A stretch of DNA of 45,872 bases. Source: Paraburkholderia oxyphila NBRC 105797 (GTDB lineage Bacteria > Pseudomonadota > Gammaproteobacteria > Burkholderiales > Burkholderiaceae). The notes under the pieces are model-generated. The model made no database searches, was not told the DNA's origin, and saw only the letters and a program-made list of their open reading frames with translations. This document shows positions 43,690 through 45,872 of the stretch, in pieces; the first letter of the stretch is position 1; each line of letters starts with the position of its first letter. The stretch covers positions 1 to 45,872 of the forward strand of contig NZ_BAYD01000084.1 in the NCBI RefSeq assembly GCF_000685075.1, written 5' to 3'. A program made the translations under genes and the position numbers.

Positions 43690-43715
43690 TATAACTATAA
43701 TACAGTTTAAGTTAT
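43690..43715. promoter_or_regulatory. AT-rich motif shared with the porin/catabolic control region
   Basis: TATAACTATAATA (43690-43702) matches TATAACTATATTA at 36445-36457 in 12 of 13 positions. An inverted pair ATAACT (43691-43696)/AGTTAT (43710-43715) surrounds it. It stands about 120 bp before the first permease gene in otherwise GC-rich DNA. Probable binding site for the same regulator, possibly overlapping the promoter. Confidence 0.55.
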
Positions 43716-43796
43716 GCGACTTGTGTTTTTCTGCTCCGAATGTGCGGCGCGGGTGCCGTGCCTGATGTGAGTGAGGCATCGGCGCCCGCGGGCAAA

Positions 43797-44924
43797 TCAC
43801 GCATTAACTGCCGTCAACTCGCGTAGCGCGGCGAAGAAGCGCTCGTTTTCCTCGGGCAGCCCCACCGTGATGCGCAGCCATTCCCCCAGACCGTAGTCGG
43901 TGATCTTGCGCACGATGATCCCGCGCCGCAGCAGCGCGTCGAACAGCTCCGCCGAGTTGCCCACCTTGATCATCACGAAGTTGCCCTGGCTCTCGACGTA
44001 TTCGAGGCGCAGCTCGCGGCAGACTTCGTAAAAGCGCGCCATGCCTTCGCGGTTCAGGCGCCAGGACTCGTCGAGATAAGCGCTGTCGTCGAGCGCCGCA
44101 ATTGCAGCCGCCTGGGCGAGCGAGTTCACGTTGAAGGTCTGGCGCACGCGGTTCAGCAGGTCGGTGACGTGCGGCGTCGCAATCGCGAAGCCCACGCGCA
44201 GGCCCGCCAGGCCGAACGCCTTGGAGAAAGTGCGCGAGACCACGAGGTTCGGATAGCGCCGCACGAGCGCCGCGCTGTCGTAGCGCAGCGCGGGCTCGAG
44301 GTACTCGTTGTACGCCTCGTCGAGCAGCACGATGACATTGGCCGGAATACGGTCGAGGAAGGCGCAGAGCGCCGCCTCAGTAAAGAACGTGCCGGTGGGG
44401 TTGTTCGGATTGGCCACATACACGACACGCGTCGATGCACTCACGGCTTGCGCCATCGCGTCGAGGTCGTGGCCATAGTCCTTCGCGGGCACGGAGACGA
44501 GGCGCGCGCCCGTTGCCTTCACGGCGTTCTGCCAGGCCATGAACGCGTATTGCGAGGAGACCGCATTGCAGTCGTCATCGGCGCGCGCGGGCTGCAGGAA
44601 GGCACGCGCGACGAGTTCGAGGATGTCACTGGACCCGTTGCCGAGCGTGAGCCAGTTCTTCTCGACGCCGTACTTGCGTGCGAGCGCAACCTTCAAGGCG
44701 TGGCCATTCGGATCGGGGTAGCGCGCGCCGCCCTGGATGATGGCGTCGATCGCCGCGCGCGCTTTGGGCGGCATGCCGAGCGGATTCTCGTTCGAGGCGA
44801 GCTTGATGATGCTCGCTTCGGGCAAGCCGAATTCGCGTGCGGTTTCTTCGATGGGCTTGCCTGCCTGATACGGTTTGAGCGAGCCAATCCAGGCCGGCGC
44901 CAAGGGGCGCAGTTCGGTAGTCAT
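43797..44924 (-). CDS. HisC-type aminotransferase (PLP fold type I)
   Basis: 375 residues. The family blocks of histidinol-phosphate aminotransferase are in order: IIKLASNENPLGMPPKARAA, YPDPNGHALKVALARKYGV, LGNGSSDILELVARAFL, VVYVANPNNPTGTFF, VLLDEAYNEYLE, and the PLP-binding lysine in SRTFSKAFGLAGLRVGFAIA. ATG 44924 is used; an in-frame GTG at 44933 adds three residues. No his biosynthesis genes are near, so this is probably a paralogue acting on another substrate or an aromatic amino acid. Downstream of the HD-domain gene by 91 bp in the same direction, so possibly one operon. Confidence 0.9.
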   Translation of the reverse strand: MTTELRPLAPAWIGSLKPYQAGKPIEETAREFGLPEASIIKLASNENPLGMPPKARAAIDAIIQGGARYPDPNGHALKVALARKYGVEKNWLTLGNGSSDILELVARAFLQPARADDDCNAVSSQYAFMAWQNAVKATGARLVSVPAKDYGHDLDAMAQAVSASTRVVYVANPNNPTGTFFTEAALCAFLDRIPANVIVLLDEAYNEYLEPALRYDSAALVRRYPNLVVSRTFSKAFGLAGLRVGFAIATPHVTDLLNRVRQTFNVNSLAQAAAIAALDDSAYLDESWRLNREGMARFYEVCRELRLEYVESQGNFVMIKVGNSAELFDALLRRGIIVRKITDYGLGEWLRITVGLPEENERFFAALRELTAVNA

Positions 44925-45015
44925 ATGAGGCACCTTTGCGGTGCTGCGTCGAGCGCAGCGGTCAATGAGCGGTGCGCGGCACGCGCCGCGCGCATGTAAT
45001 CAGAGAAGCGTGTGG

Positions 45016-45780
45016 TTAGAGAAACTTCGTCGGCCAGATGATCGTGCGCCAGATGTGCGCCGAAGAACTGTTGTCGAAGCCGAGGCCTTCCTTCGGCTGG
45101 CGGAAATTGCGGCCGATGATGTCGACGAAATCGTCGAGGCTCACCTTCGCGTTCGGGTCGAACGAGTACACATCGTGCAGCGTGATCGAGCGGCTCGACA
45201 AGTACCACTTGTGATTGCGCGCGTATTCGTAATCGCGCTTGATGTATGGCTCGGGTTCGTAGGCGTCGCCGAAGTAGCGGATATAGGCTTCGGGGTAGGC
45301 GTAGCCTACCGACTCGTCTGCGAAGAAGCGCAGCGCCTGGTGGTACTTGATGGCCCAGCTCACTTCTTCATCTACGTAGGGCGCGATCATTTGTGCGCCC
45401 CAGTAGCCATGGTCGCCGCGGATGAAGCCTGCCACGCTGATGTCGTGGAGCAGGCATGCCAGCACGATTTTTTCGCTTTGGCCGGCTTTTAGCGCGTGGG
45501 TCGCGCTTTGTAGCACGTGGTTTGCTGGGCCGAAGCGGTGCTTGAAGAAGTCGAGGAGCGTGGGGGCCTCTGGCATCTTTGCGAGGCGCGTGTCGTCGCC
45601 CATCATGAAGTGGCCCGTGCCGGGCGGTGGTGGGACGGCTTGTGTCGGGTCGCGGTCGCCCGATGTGTAGATTACAGATTTCACCACTCGGCGGTCGAGA
45701 TCCGCGATCATCTGGTGCTCTAGCGCGTCCGCTCGGTCGGAGAGCGTGGCTCCATGTCCCGGTTCAATTGGGCTCGTCAT
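45016..45780 (-). CDS. HD-domain protein, possibly a PhnZ/MIOX-type diiron oxygenase
   Basis: 254 residues. The core has His88 (RFGPANHVLQSATHALKAG), His112-Asp113 (ACLLHDISVAG), His124 (GDHGYWGA), His147 (WAIKYHQALRFF) and a later Asp (203 or 208, LHDVYSFDP). This H...HD...H...H...D order fits HD phosphohydrolases with two metals and also the diiron HD oxygenases such as PhnZ, whose first and last spacings are similar. Tyr/Glu substrate residues cannot be assigned. ATG 45780 has AGGAG nine bases upstream. The gene before it lies outside the window. Substrate unknown. Confidence 0.8.
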   Translation of the reverse strand: MTSPIEPGHGATLSDRADALEHQMIADLDRRVVKSVIYTSGDRDPTQAVPPPPGTGHFMMGDDTRLAKMPEAPTLLDFFKHRFGPANHVLQSATHALKAGQSEKIVLACLLHDISVAGFIRGDHGYWGAQMIAPYVDEEVSWAIKYHQALRFFADESVGYAYPEAYIRYFGDAYEPEPYIKRDYEYARNHKWYLSSRSITLHDVYSFDPNAKVSLDDFVDIIGRNFRQPKEGLGFDNSSSAHIWRTIIWPTKFL

Positions 45781-45872
45781 TGCGTTGACTCCTCTATTTG
45801 AATGTTTTGATGCTCTGATTTCTGGATTCTTTCGGTGTGCTTTGCTGTTTTGGCCTTAACTTGTTTTCGCGG

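Overview
The window is high-GC (roughly two-thirds G+C), densely coding chromosomal DNA of a Gram-negative beta-proteobacterium. Gene content (alcaligin-type siderophore genes, a 'MKKTLAA' type porin, gabP, a compact eut locus, many AraC regulators) and codon use point to Burkholderiaceae, most likely Paraburkholderia or a close relative. I see no phage, insertion sequence, tRNA, rRNA or CRISPR. About 39 protein genes are supported. The species assignment is inference.

Region 1 (85-10131) is an NRPS-independent hydroxamate siderophore locus. A TonB-dependent receptor is divergent from a tight operon: N-hydroxylase (alcA), MFS transporter, acetyltransferase-like alcB, IucA/IucC synthetase alcC, FhuF-like iron reductase alcD and Rieske protein alcE. 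Two Fur-box-like sites lie in the divergent region. Products resemble the Bordetella alcaligin system, but the exporter sits inside the biosynthetic operon, no AlcR-type AraC regulator is present, and the Rieske motif of AlcE carries a long insertion.

Region 2 (10236-16482) holds a secreted Met/Gln-rich protein of unknown function, a metallo-beta-lactamase-fold hydrolase divergent from a TetR regulator across a palindromic operator, a GABA-type permease, a class II aldolase and an AraC regulator. Region 3 (16563-21646) is an ethanolamine locus: permease, eutB, eutC and the EutR-type activator, with no microcompartment or reactivase genes. Region 4 (21863-30813) is mixed housekeeping: a decayed HigA antitoxin, an IsdG-like monooxygenase, glgX, a glycosyltransferase, a MazG-like pyrophosphatase, a GAF-PAS-PAS-GGDEF cyclase, the flagellar stator pair motAB and a doubtful 38-aa ORF.

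Region 5 (30838-43572) looks like one uptake-plus-degradation system for an aromatic compound. A leftward operon encodes an oligopeptide-type substrate-binding protein, a PhzS-like FAD monooxygenase, a gentisate 1,2-dioxygenase-type cupin, a fumarylacetoacetate-hydrolase-family enzyme and a VOC protein. A porin is divergent from it. The membrane and ATPase subunits of the importer are in a second leftward operon 3.3 kb beyond the first, separated by the porin and a Pit phosphate transporter. The two control regions share a 13-bp AT-rich motif with one mismatch, which in the first forms a perfect inverted repeat. This suggests one regulator, not encoded in the window. The true substrate is unknown, and this is the best candidate here for an undescribed system.

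Region 6 (43797-45780) pairs a HisC-type aminotransferase with an HD-domain protein whose metal-ligand pattern resembles the PhnZ/MIOX oxygenases.
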